Source of the DNA: Lutjanus erythropterus
Taxonomy: Eukaryota > Chordata > Actinopteri > Lutjaniformes > Lutjanidae
DNA length: 64,000 nt
Assembly: GCA_020091685.1 (NCBI GenBank)
Contig: CM034594.1
Span: forward strand, 5,268,903-5,332,902
Reading direction: 5' to 3'
Made by a program: the position numbers and the translations under genes. The stretch's first letter is position 1. Each line of letters begins with the position of its first letter. Of the stretch, positions 48,093 through 61,122 are shown in pieces. Below the pieces are notes generated by a model. It had not been told where the DNA came from and ran no database searches. It was given only the letters and a program-made list of their open reading frames with translations.

Positions 48093-48131
48093 TATATATA
48101 TATATATATATGTGTGTATGTGTGTGTGTGT
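48093..48131. repeat. (TA)n(TG)n compound microsatellite
   Basis: About nine TA units followed by TG units. Confidence 0.95.
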
Positions 48132-48774
48132 ATGTATACATATTACTAGATGTACAGCCATAATCCATTGGTATAGCATTTTATACAGTTCTCAATGAAA
48201 ATATTTTGAAATAATACATTTGAGTATCTGTTTGGTGTCGGTTTACATAAAGATGCAAATGCAGCTTCTTTTTCAGTTGTAGTTGACACTTTTTTGTTTA
48301 AATTTATTCAAAAGCATACAAACAATCTATCACATCTTTATTTCACTTCACACAGGGATTACAAAGGCAAATCATGAAGCCCCGAACTGAAAACAGTCCC
48401 TTATTACTTATACAGTTCTGTTGGAGGGTTTACAGTACGGCACGACAAAGAAATTAGGACAGTACGTTCAAATAACTAAGGCACACACCAGTTAGATTTT
48501 TACTCTCTTGGATATGATGGTGATGCTCACATGATTCTTAACAGTGGCAGACAGGTAAACAGACCTTGTTTGAGAGCAACACACTGAATTTCAATCAAAT
48601 ATAGATAAGAAAATAAAGGGGTGATGACGTGTTTTAGCACTTTACTGCAGAAAGCCATGTGCACTAAAATAACAAACAAGATGTAGTCATAATAATAACA
48701 TAAATATAAAGTCATGAAGTGGGCTAAATCACAATAGTCTGCACATAACAAGTCAACTGTCTTCTTCCCATGGT

Positions 48775-49050
48775 GGACGATATGGCTGAAATCAATATCA
48801 CAACAATATTAAAAACAAATATTTTTCTGATAATTAATATCTCATTATGGCAAATTTAGGCAAAATCACACATAAAATGCTAAAACTCAAAACAGAAACA
48901 AAACTTCACACAAAATAACTACTTATGTATGTTAGTGTGTTTGGAATTATTATATTGGACAAGTTGTAAAATGATCACCCGATATGATTATAGCAGCTTG
49001 CTATGATTTTACTGATGGTCATTCGGTGATCACTATTGCCCAGCCCTTAC
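48775..49050. mobile_element. GGGCTGGGCAATA-type MITE
   Basis: Left GACGATATGGCTGAAATCAA and right CACTATTGCCCAGCCCTTA fit the inverted ends of a common fish family. Confidence 0.55.
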
Positions 49051-49097
49051 TATGTGTGTGTTACTAACTGGTATAAACAATACAGAAATTAAGACTG

Positions 49098-49413
49098 CAC
49101 AATTAATCAAAATATTATTGAAACTGAAATATGTCCAAGTGCAATATCCAATCCTTGCCAAAAAATAACATTCTCCAGATGTTGTCCAGATTTAAGAAAA
49201 CATGTTTGTCATGTTTGTTGACCCCAACAAATGTCACATCATCATGATTTTACAAGTAAAAAGACAATTGTGATGAAAAATGACCATTCCCACTAATCAT
49301 GAATCATAACCATGAATCATATTGCACTCACAATATCTGTCAATAATAATCATAATAATCAAATAATCAATAATCAAAAGATTTTTTTTTTTTTTACCAT
49401 ATTGTGCAGCCCC
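49098..49413. mobile_element. GGGCTGCACAAT-type MITE
   Basis: Left GACTGCACAATTAATC and right CATATTGTGCAGCCCCTA are inverted repeats. A T tract of 15 lies next to the right end. Confidence 0.6.
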
Positions 49414-51152
49414 TACAGAAATGTAACATTTTGGGGGCTAGAAACAAAAGATGCTCTTTCATCCATGATTGCAAAGGTCTCATCCTGTCCCAAGTCAGAG
49501 GCTACCAGGTTGGTCCTGACAGTAGCATGTTTCTCAGAATGTAGAGCTAGTACATCTGAAAAATGTTTAAAGATGCTGAAAAAAAAAGCTGAAACATAAG
49601 TCAGTCAAAGATCAGCGCGCAGTACAGATAACTCACAATAAAGTTAACTGAATTGCCTGATAAGATCTCTGTGTGAAACATGACTCTGTTAAATTAATTG
49701 GGAGCTATCAGTACAGAATACTGATCTTTTGTCTGTGCTTATCTGAAATATTAAAATAAGTTGTGCAAGTCTGCGTTCACACAGTTCATACAATGAAATC
49801 AGAGGCTTTGAATAATTTAAAATATTAAATAAAGGACAAATTCTCACACCATTTGACGAAATATTTGAAGGTATTTATAGTTTTAATACAGCTGTAAATA
49901 TTCCAATAGATTTACCAGTGTAGAAAATGGATGTATGATAATTTTGGCCTGTCATCTGTATCGTCTAATTAAGGCTATAAAATGAAGTATCGTATTGACC
50001 TGAAATTAACATTTCTGACAATGTGACAGGCTGATAAGATGATGCTTTAATTATGTGCATGGGACACAAATATGTCTGTGATGTGGAAGTTTTTAAAATT
50101 GACCAAAACGGACATCAAAATTGCAGTTTTCAATGTTGCCCTGCATGTGTCATGCAAGGAGGAGCCAAATCAACTCAACTGACCATCTTAAGAGCTGTTA
50201 TCCTGAGCTGATCATTACAATGAATTTGTGAAGAACAGAGAAAGAGGTACCAGTGAAAAAACTATCAGCAGTAGTTTTCTTATTTTGCTCAGTAAATGGT
50301 ACATTTTGAAAAGCGCTGTGTTTCATGTCTTTATCTGTCAGTGGACCAGCATGATAAGAGTAGGCACAATAATATGTTAATTCCATTACAGGAGAGACTT
50401 CTGTGGGGAAGGTGAGAAAAATATCTGCATATATCAGTATCAGTATAAGCAAAATGGGCAAAAAGTTGGAAAATATCAAATACTGGCAATAATCCAATAT
50501 AAAGCATCCCTAGTGTAGAATAATGTACTTAAGATGTTCCTTTCCATGTGTCCCTTTATATGGGGGAAGTAGAATAAATTATATGTTTTTGGGCAAGTTC
50601 TGCTGCAGGACTTGAGGCAGCAGACAGAAGCTTAGAGTAATTTCTATGAACTATATGAAACAAAGTAGTCAAACACACACATATTTCTCTGGAACTGTCT
50701 GGTATGACTTCATCTCCCTGAGTACCAATCCTAACTTTCTGATATGGCTGTAAATGTTACACAAGGTCCACGGGCATTACATGTAAACAGTTTCTTTCCT
50801 AACATCAAGCTTTCCTTCAGAGCAACACCACACCACATATGACTAGGCCACAGTTCACTGCAACTGAAAGCAACATCTGTTCGTGTGTTTATACAAAGTG
50901 CTTTGGTTTTCAGTGACATAAACTACATCTGTGTTGTTTGTTAACTGTACATTTAACACAAAGGTTTACAATGTTCAGCTGCAAATAACTGCATAAAAAA
51001 TCAGTTTTTTCCAAAATGCACAGGTGTTGGACCTTACAGACAGATGCCAGAGGATATTTTGAAGCATCCCTTTTTTAATCTTGGTTTAACATAAAAAAGT
51101 TGATTTTCTTTGTACTTTCCCTTGTACGTCCAAAGTGAAAAACACGAGCCAA

Positions 51153-53585
<2,433 letters not shown>

Positions 53586-53596
53586 CTTCTCCTCCT

Positions 53597-55833
53597 CTAC
53601 AGACCAAACAAACAAGAAAAACAGCTGAAAACAACTCACAGTTTTTTTTTTTTTCACAAACTTGCCTGTCAGCAGTCATCAAGCCATCTTTGAATCACAT
53701 TACATAGAAAGAGAAAAATGCATAGAGGCACATGTTGCTCTGTAATATCGTTTACAGTAGAAAGAGACAGCATTACCATCCCAAGACTTGGACTGTGCAC
53801 TCCTTTGTAAGTGACCAACAATTAGCCTTTGCTTGAACTATAATAGCACTATAGTTGGCAGGCCGAGGGTCTGGTGGGGTGAGGGGGACGTCTCTTCTTC
53901 TGCTGTGACGTTTGTACTAGGAGGTGAGACCATGCAGATGGACAGGCCCACTGGACTTGGAACAAGATGTACACTTGAGTCTCAAAGACTTCAGGCAAGT
54001 TTCAAAACCAGAGGAGAGGTTACTGGGTGCTGGGCCTCAGACAGACAGTTCCCACGAGGGAGAAAGGTTATTTCAGCAGGAATTAAATGACATGTGGCCT
54101 TTGAAAGCACTATAAATACATGTAAAATGTATTACTGTCAGGGTTGTATACATGGATGGTCAGTTTGGGTACCTTTCATTAACTGTTTTCGTTACATAGC
54201 CACATGCCAAATATTTTAAAAATGTTGCTCAGATTGCTTGTTTTGTTCAACCAACAGTCCAAAAGCCCAAAATATTCAGTTTACTATCATGTAGTAAGAA
54301 AAGTGTCAAATCCTCCTGTCTGCAAGGCTGTAAACTGTGAATATTTCAAATTTAGTGTCCTGTTGATTGACTAATCAATTTATCATTTCACCTGTAATAT
54401 AATACAGCTGCAAAGGGTGGGTGAGATACTAGGGCTGTTAAACACAAAAAGAAGGAAGCCAAAACAAAAGACGCTGATTAAATCTAATATGGGATGTGGA
54501 CATGCAAAGACAAAAACATAAGACAAATTTATGCAAATTATGCAAACTGTAAATATCATATCACACAGACAAAGAGCTATGCATAGAACTGAAGTGAGTA
54601 TCAGTTAGCTGGGCAGCTTAGCTTGGGTACATTTTAGAGATGCAACAATTAAGCAATTAACTGATTAGTTGTAAACTAGTAAATTAAAGGCCAGTTTAGC
54701 TGGATTTATTGGCAGAATACAGCAGAAATTATATTCATAAGTATGTTTTCATTAGTGTATAATCACCTGAAAGTAAGAACTGTTGTGCTTTTGTTATTGT
54801 AAAATGAATCCTTTCTATCTACAGAGGGAGCAGATCCTTTTCCATGGTGGTCTCCATGTTGCACTGCCATGTTTTACAGTAGTCCAGAAAGAACAAACTG
54901 CATTCTGGTTGTACATTAAATTTTTCGTGTCTTTTGTGAGTTTCACAGCCACAGTAGGTTCTCCTTCATGTTTGGAAGGGGAAGGTAAAACAATTTGCAA
55001 GCTCACTGCTTGATGACACTAAATCCTGCACACTGGTTCTTTAAAATAATTGCCAACTATTGTGATAATTGATTAATTGGTTCAAATCTTTTTTTTAAGC
55101 TTCTTAAACGTGACTATTTTATGATTTCTTTGGGTTGTGAACAAAACAGGACATTTGAGGATATCATCTTGGGCTTTAGGAAACAACTGATCAACATTTT
55201 CTGACGTTTTATGGACAACAACTAATCGATTAATTGAGAAAATAATCAACAGATTAATCTACCATGAAAATAATCGCTGACTGCAGCCCTAGTACTTTCC
55301 AAAAATAAATAAATATGTTGCATGTGTTTTGTAACCTCCGTGTTATATGTTGTGCTGCTATATTGGCCAGATCACTCCTGTTCAAAGACATTTTATTAAC
55401 CTTTCCTGGTTGAATAAAGTTCCAAATAAAGGTTTGATGCCAGTGTTGTTTAATGCCTTTTGAATGCAAGAAGTTCAGGGAGTTAGTTTTATGGTTTCTA
55501 AGATGCATAAAATAAAATGTCTGTAGGCTGTATTTCTAACACTTTAATTACGTTCCCATGGAAACAACTAGCTGGATTAATGTTGGCGTTAATGTTTAAA
55601 CTCCCTTGCTAAACTAAGGTAACTAGCTCCTAAACAAAAAGGGCAAAAGTACTAGCTAGCCTAGCTTATTCCTCATTTAATTTAAGAGGATGCTCTCTCT
55701 TACACCGGCCAGCTACCCCGGTTATTTAGCTGGATCAGATAGCAAACTAACCGGTAGCTAGCTAACGTTAACGGGCTAACAAAGCGTTTTCTTATGAAAT
55801 AGTAACATATTCACAAACGCAGTGAAATATTAC
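53597..55833 (-). other. tlcd5: tlcd5 first intron (inferred)
   Basis: Contains MITE remnants at about 54205-54412 and 55041-55290 and otherwise AT-rich sequence with no exon. The preceding coding intron (51686-53389) likewise shows only AT-rich sequence. Confidence 0.55.
55041..55290. mobile_element. ATCGATTA-type MITE
   Basis: Contains TGTGATAATTGATTAATTGG and ACAACTAATCGATTAATTGA, ending AATCGCTGACTGCAGCCCTA. The left terminus is lost. Confidence 0.7.
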
Positions 55834-56040
55834 CTTGATAATGCACATGTGCCTGCCTCTTCGGTTACATCCTTAAAGTTTAGGGTCCTGTGAAGACACG
55901 TCTCTGAAGGAGACTGTAAAAGGTTTATTTGTAGACACAGTAGCTGCTATTTGTGTTCCTCTAAACGAGCTCCGCCGGTGGAAACAACAGCCTCTGTCAG
56001 CAGCATCCCTTCATTTCCATACTACCTTATCAGGCGCTGA
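55834..56040 (-). promoter_or_regulatory. tlcd5: Probable tlcd5 non-coding first exon and promoter zone
   Basis: The coding exon has an acceptor 11 bases before the ATG, so an upstream non-coding exon must exist. A good donor, TATCAAG|GTAATA, ends at 55834, in a locally more G+C-rich stretch (AGCTCCGCCGGTGG). The start site is not determined and the upper limit is a guess. Confidence 0.5.
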
Positions 56041-57207
56041 GCATGCAAATGTAACAACCGACAGACTTGGGTCCTGGTTTCATTGTACCATGACATACCG
56101 CAGTTTAGAGACTATAGCAGGCCTGGTAAATATTTAACAGAAGAAGCGTGTTTCCATCTTTCTTGATTTCTTCTCAGATCGACGGGGATGCTGCCTTGTA
56201 GGTTTTTAAACAGTGGCTACACCTTGTGGTCAATGTCAGGAATCACACACAAGTTCTCCAGCAGGGGGACAAAATGGAAGAACTACAATGTAATACTACT
56301 ACATGTGTCAGCAAATTAAACACAAGACTTTTTAAACCTACTAATGCCACCCTATAAATACATTTGAAACATTTTTTTTTTGCAATAAAACTAGACATCA
56401 AAAATTTAAATATGGGCGTACTTCTGAGTAAATACAGATATTGTCAGTTCAGAATTATAAGTAAATCAAAAATGACAATAACTGGTTGACTTAAAGAACA
56501 TGTGTCCAAATGCAGTTATCTGTGTGGGGAAAAAATATCTGACCTATTTACAAGAAAGCCCTTTGTGGCAGAAGTTTTACAATTTTAACCCAAACCATGA
56601 TTTTTATATCATCCTCTCAGTACTACACATTTTCTTGTTGCAGTCATTATGACCTTTTACCACTTTTCTTTCTTTTTTTTCTTTTTTTTAGCTAATTTAA
56701 TCAAGGATGCCTCATCATGAGTGCCTGTGGTTAGTTTTGTGTGACGTATATCACCATTAGCTTGCTCTTAATTTTCAGTCACGTCTGGGGATTTGTGATA
56801 TATCTACACCTCTGTTGGTTTCTTTTGTCAGGTTCTGTGTGTTTTTTTTTTTCAAGTGGCAGAACTAAGATGTCATGCACCACTTGATTAGTTTCTCAGT
56901 CTAACCCCTCACCCTGTAAAAGACTTGCTGGCATATTCATGATTAAAATTAAAAGATTTTTAGATTTATCATGAGAGCACAGTGGTTTTAGTTGCAGAGA
57001 ACATCCTACCTGCATGACTTGGGTTGCTGGCAATCCCACAAGCCTTCAGTCCTGCCCATTACTGCAGCTGTGCCTCTGCATTTGTAGTTTGATTCCTTGC
57101 TGAGATGTTTTCTCTCATTCTCTTCCCTTATTTCATCTCTTTACTGGAGGGAACGCTTGTAATAACAGACAAATGATAAATATGACATTTATAGGCAATG
57201 CTGCAAG

Positions 57208-57429
57208 ATGCATGTACGTGCGGACGTTCTCTCGTGCAAGTTTAGAATGTGTACAGATGGTGTGAAGATGTGTCTCTTCAGAGCATATTGTACACCACTT
57301 TATGCTGTACAATGGAGGTCTAAAAAAGTGAGCTTACAGAGACTTCGAGCAGAATATAATGATGCCATGAGAATATTACTCAAGAGACTGGGATGCCAGT
57401 GTAACTCACAAAGCGTCAATGTTCTATAA
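57208..57429 (+). pseudogene. LINE reverse-transcriptase fragment
   Basis: A short plus-strand frame carries LFRAYCTPLY, preceded by RTDV/RADVLSCKFRMC-like residues and followed by AEYNDAMRILLKR. This block is typical of the C-terminal part of fish non-LTR retrotransposon polymerases. No upstream catalytic motifs are present, so it is a dead 5'-truncated copy. The family is uncertain. Confidence 0.7.
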
Positions 57430-57479
57430 AAAGATCATAAATAGACGAGACATATTAGATATAAATTTACTCATTAAAA

Positions 57480-58130
57480 ATGTATACGTAGATACTATTA
57501 CACTCCTCTGAAGACGTTGTGGCGGCCTGATACAAGAAGAAAGGGTTGGAAATGTAAAGAGGCAATTGTCACCTTCATACATGCTTTATGGGAACGCTCT
57601 GTGGTTCTTCCCTGGGCGAAACTTAAGAGAATGACTCAAACAGCCCTTACCAGACTCTTCTCAGTTATATCTGTACTTGGGGATATAACATTTTGACCAT
57701 CAATTATGTCTGAAGCACATTTTATTTTAATGTTAACTGCTTTCATTATTGCAGCAAAATGAAACTGGAACACAAAAACCCTAGAATTCACTGAATAAGT
57801 TAAATTTATAATAGAAATGGCCTCCTCTGAATACTTATTGGCTCAAATGAATAATACAAAAAGGAAATTTAACAAAGTCTGGGATAATGTCTTCCTCTTC
57901 GGTAAGGGTTTATTACATTAAGGTACATATGGGTGCGATATTTCGTGTGTTGATGGTCTTTTGTTCTGTTTGTTTTTTTGCTTGTGCTGTTGTTATTTTG
58001 TGTGTTACTTGGTTCTCTTTTCCCTTTCTTTTTGGATATGTGTGCCTGAAAAAGTTGTCATAATATTGATAATGTAAGACATGTATAAGTCATATGATTG
58101 TATGTTGAATGAATGAATGAAACTAATTGA
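57480..58130 (+). mobile_element. Possible 3' remnant of a second LINE
   Basis: Contains a CATACATGCTTTATGGGAA block that in frame suggests a decayed HALWE-type segment, then a T-rich non-coding stretch and a short (TGAA)n end at about 58105-58121. This is a LINE-like 3' layout, but no confident protein match can be read. Confidence 0.35.
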
Positions 58131-58648
58131 AAGGAAATGAATAACAACGTAAAGCAGGCCTGGAGTTTCATAATTTCAGGGGCAAGTCCACTTGGTCTTC
58201 TGTGTTTTTGAGGGCACAAAAACAAAAAAATGGATTTCATTTGTCCTGGACTAATCAGAGTCACTGGACTTGTTTGAAGGTGTGGATGGGGAAATGTTTA
58301 TATCAGTACTTACAAATTTAATGAATCTGAGAATGAATTTATCTTTATTTTATCTAACATAAGGTGTAGCACTACATGGTATCATTCCCAGCTCAGGAGA
58401 TATTGGTATAGGTGTCTCTATGTAAGACATGAATATATTTTTCTCTATTTATTTTTAGATTTTTCTCCTTTAAATATTGACCTTTTATCAGGCCCAATAT
58501 ATGTAAGTTATTCTCTGAAATGTCTTGTCTTCTATCTGGACCTTCAGTCTGTAATTCAGTTTGAATTGAATTGTATAATGTCTAATAAATCTACAAAATA
58601 TCCCACAAAATAATTACTTAAACTTGTGTATGCAGTGCAAAGAAAGAC

Positions 58649-58654
58649 TTTATT
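58649..58654 (-). terminator. oaf: Candidate oaf poly(A) signal AATAAA
   Basis: Canonical hexamer on the minus strand, followed downstream by GT-rich sequence on that strand. Confidence 0.45.
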
Positions 58655-59372
58655 GAAACATTTCATGTAAAACACAACTCTGAAATGGTACATCGCCTAA
58701 TTGCTTCATTTTCTCCTTATGGCAACTTTTTACAACATATTCAGAACTCTTTCATAGAAAAAATATGTTTACAAACTTAATCTACAATTACATAGCAAAG
58801 ATATCAGTGGAAATGTTAAGGCACTTGATCACCAGAAAAGGCCACAAAATAGAAATGTTTTTCACTCATTTGGTTCTTTAGTTAGCTGGACATACCAACA
58901 AACACACAAAATGAACATCTGACATGGCAGTAAAGACAGAAATGAAGATGGAGATGGCAAGACAAACCAAAATTCTACTTTTTTTTTTTTTTTTTTTAAA
59001 CGTATTGCTCCAACGAACAGACAGAGAAAATGAAATTTGGTCCCACAAGTTCAAGAAGTGCTCCTTGAATTATGCATGAGAAGTGATCAGGGATATTAGA
59101 TGCATAAATTATAAACATTTAATTGTTGACATGAACACATAAAACCGGAATTCTGGCATTGGGAAACAGAAAAAACAAGAAACTGAAACACTGTTTAACC
59201 AGAAGAGGGCAGTATTGATTTAAAATTTATTTTAAAAAAATCATACTGCAGTTTAATTTAACCCTAACATGGAAAAGCAATTGAAACTGAAATGTCACAC
59301 CCTTTCATGGCAGTATTTTGTTTGACTTTGGTTTACATGACACTTTTAAAAATGTGTTTGGGGGCATGAGGA

Positions 59373-59391
59373 GCCCCCCCCCCCCCCCCCA
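59373..59391. repeat. Pure C tract (about 19)
   Basis: Homopolymer C on the plus strand, G on the oaf sense strand. Confidence 0.95.
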
Positions 59392-59624
59392 AGCGTGTTG
59401 ATGGGGAAAACAGAGCTAAAACCATTTTTCTATGAAAGATGATGACACACCTGTTTATCCACATTCTCTGTATAACCATGGAAACTTTGCAACAAATAGC
59501 ATGGCACATGGATGAGCTTATGAACGACATCCAAAGTCCAAGAGGTTAAAATGTTCTGAAATGAGTTTGAATACTTCTTGTTACTGAGGACCTGTGGTTT
59601 AGATGTGTGACTTTAAGAGCTTGT

Positions 59625-60135
59625 TTAAAGGGATAATTTCCATTATTTGAAGTGGGGTTGTATGAACTACTTATCAAGAGTCAGTGTCTTAGCTAAAACA
59701 GATGACAGTTAGCATGACAACAGTTAGGAGAAGCAGAGAAGAGTACCAGCATGGAATAGACCAGCAACTCCTGTGTTCTGTGAGGTAAAATGACTGATTT
59801 TGGCTGTGGAGTTTGGTTGTTTTGGAGAGAGCAATACTCGGCTTAACAGCAGCTTTTTAAGGCCACTACAACTATCTTGTTGCAGCCCTCTGTGGACAAA
59901 CAGCAGTGTTTCCCCATAATAACCACAAAACAAATTGTCACATCGGCTAACGTACCACTCACTGTAACTCTTCCTGGAAAAACTCCTTTTGGCTAAAATA
60001 CCTTTTGTTGCTAACTCTGTACACAGCAGTTCATTGCTTAGCTTCAAGCTGGGGTGTGCTGTGTATTACTGGTAACACACTATTGACAAGCACCTTATCT
60101 GACCCCACTTCAAATAATCTGAACTATCCCTTTAA
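59625..60135. mobile_element. piggyBac-like MITE with TTAA target duplication
   Basis: Begins TTAAAGGGATAATTTCC, then TTTGAAGTGGGGTTGTATGA. Ends GACCCCACTTCAAATAATCT then GAACTATCCCTTTAA. The ends form inverted repeats of about 30 bases and both are flanked by TTAA, the piggyBac target site. No transposase. Confidence 0.85.
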
Positions 60136-60847
60136 TGCAAAAAGAAAAGAAAGATGAGGTTATTTTTAACAAAAAAGATACAAAAATAGTCCTCCATAAT
60201 TTCGCTTTGCAACCAAAATAAATAAAAGCCAGCATTAAGAGGAGCATTTTCTTTGTTGGCCAGCTTACATTGTCATAAACAGGATTTTTTCACAGAGCTT
60301 TATAAGAGAGATAAATCCACCATCAAAATTTTCCTTCACCAGAATGGAAGATTGTGTTTGTATGACTCCTTTTCATCAGAGTGGGACTCTGTTGTTCCTC
60401 TGCTGGTGTTTAATTGAGCAGAAATGCACTGTCCAAGCTGTGTGTGCATACCATAGCTTGTTTGAGAGGTTATTGTTGTTGGCGTCTGTCATCCGCTCCA
60501 ATAATTCCTCCAAAAAAAGGCACAAAAGTGACAGCTTCTTGGCAAAGTCACAGTACAGCTGACAACGATATGTCATTTCCCCCAGAAAAGGCTTTAAGTT
60601 TGTGGGTCCAGTTGTGCTGCATTTTTCCTTCCTTTAATAAAGGTTTTGGTCTCATTTGAACCTGAATTTCTGTTTCAGCTTTAACATCTGGATCTCAGCA
60701 CTTCCCACCTGAGACAGCTTCACTCACCGCCGTATATAAACCGAGTTTCCAGTGTTTCTGTGTTTACTTTGAATAGCATGGGTGGAGAAGCATCGGCTTG
60801 GCTGGGGAAAATGTATTTCTCTTTTCTCAACCATCCAGAACAAAATG

Positions 60848-61122
60848 CTAGGTCTCCTCGTCCCATAGACACAGCTGTTTTTGGGGAACATAATAGGTGA
60901 AATGGTAACCCTTGCTGCAGCTCTTTATGCCACACTTGTAGTTAGAGCCTTTGCCTGTGGTGTCCCGGCTGCGGCAGTATTTGAGCAGACACGGGTACCA
61001 CTCCAGACGCAGGCTGTATGTGCAGATACAAGGCTGCCACAAGTCTTTAGTAGAGTGACAGGCCTGAAAGCTGGAGGCCTCCGTTGTTTGGGGCAGGACC
61101 TCGAATATGGAGCCATCCACTC
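60848..61122 (-). CDS. oaf: Out at first protein homologue, last coding exon (gene continues past right edge)
   Basis: After a TCTGTGTTATAG acceptor the exon reads (G)VDGSIFEVLPQTTE, then CICTYSLRLEWYPCLLKYCR, CGIKSCSKGYHFTYYVPQKQ and LCLWDEET before a TAG stop at 60850-60848. This matches the Cys-rich C-terminus of OAF, a secreted protein, with VDSSVFEALPKASE, WYPCMLKYCHSRD and YKCGIRSCQKSY in human. The seven cysteines seen are consistent with disulfide bonding outside the cell. Its phase-1 acceptor needs a preceding exon ending in G, which lies beyond the window. Frames before 61122 on this strand are intronic. Confidence 0.95.

Larger units (their letters stand above)
44761..51152. other. 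Intergenic region between arhgef12 and tlcd5, including the tlcd5 3' UTR
   Basis: No gene is supported. It holds MITEs (44961, 46290, 48775, 49098) and a (TA)n(TG)n repeat at 48093-48131. The part nearest tlcd5 must be its 3' UTR. Possible minus-strand poly(A) signals are ATTAAA near 51075 and AATAAA near 48338; which is used cannot be told. Confidence 0.6.
56041..58629. other. Intergenic region between oaf and tlcd5
   Basis: Apart from the LINE remnants there is nothing recognisable. In human, POU2F3 lies between OAF and TLCD5, but no POU-specific or homeodomain coding exon can be read here on either strand. Confidence 0.6.
58630..60847 (-). other. oaf: oaf 3' UTR (inferred)
   Basis: From the stop codon down to a minus-strand AATAAA signal at 58654-58649 (TTTATT on the plus strand). 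It contains a MITE at 59625-60135 and a long C tract at 59373-59391. The length, about 2.2 kb, is an inference from the signal position. Other AATAAA-like sites inside could be used. Confidence 0.55.

Noticed and set aside
3619-48131. CRISPR-like arrays, operons or bacterial mobile elements
   Set aside because: The tandem repeats are plain microsatellites without spacers, and the genes are intron-containing vertebrate genes.
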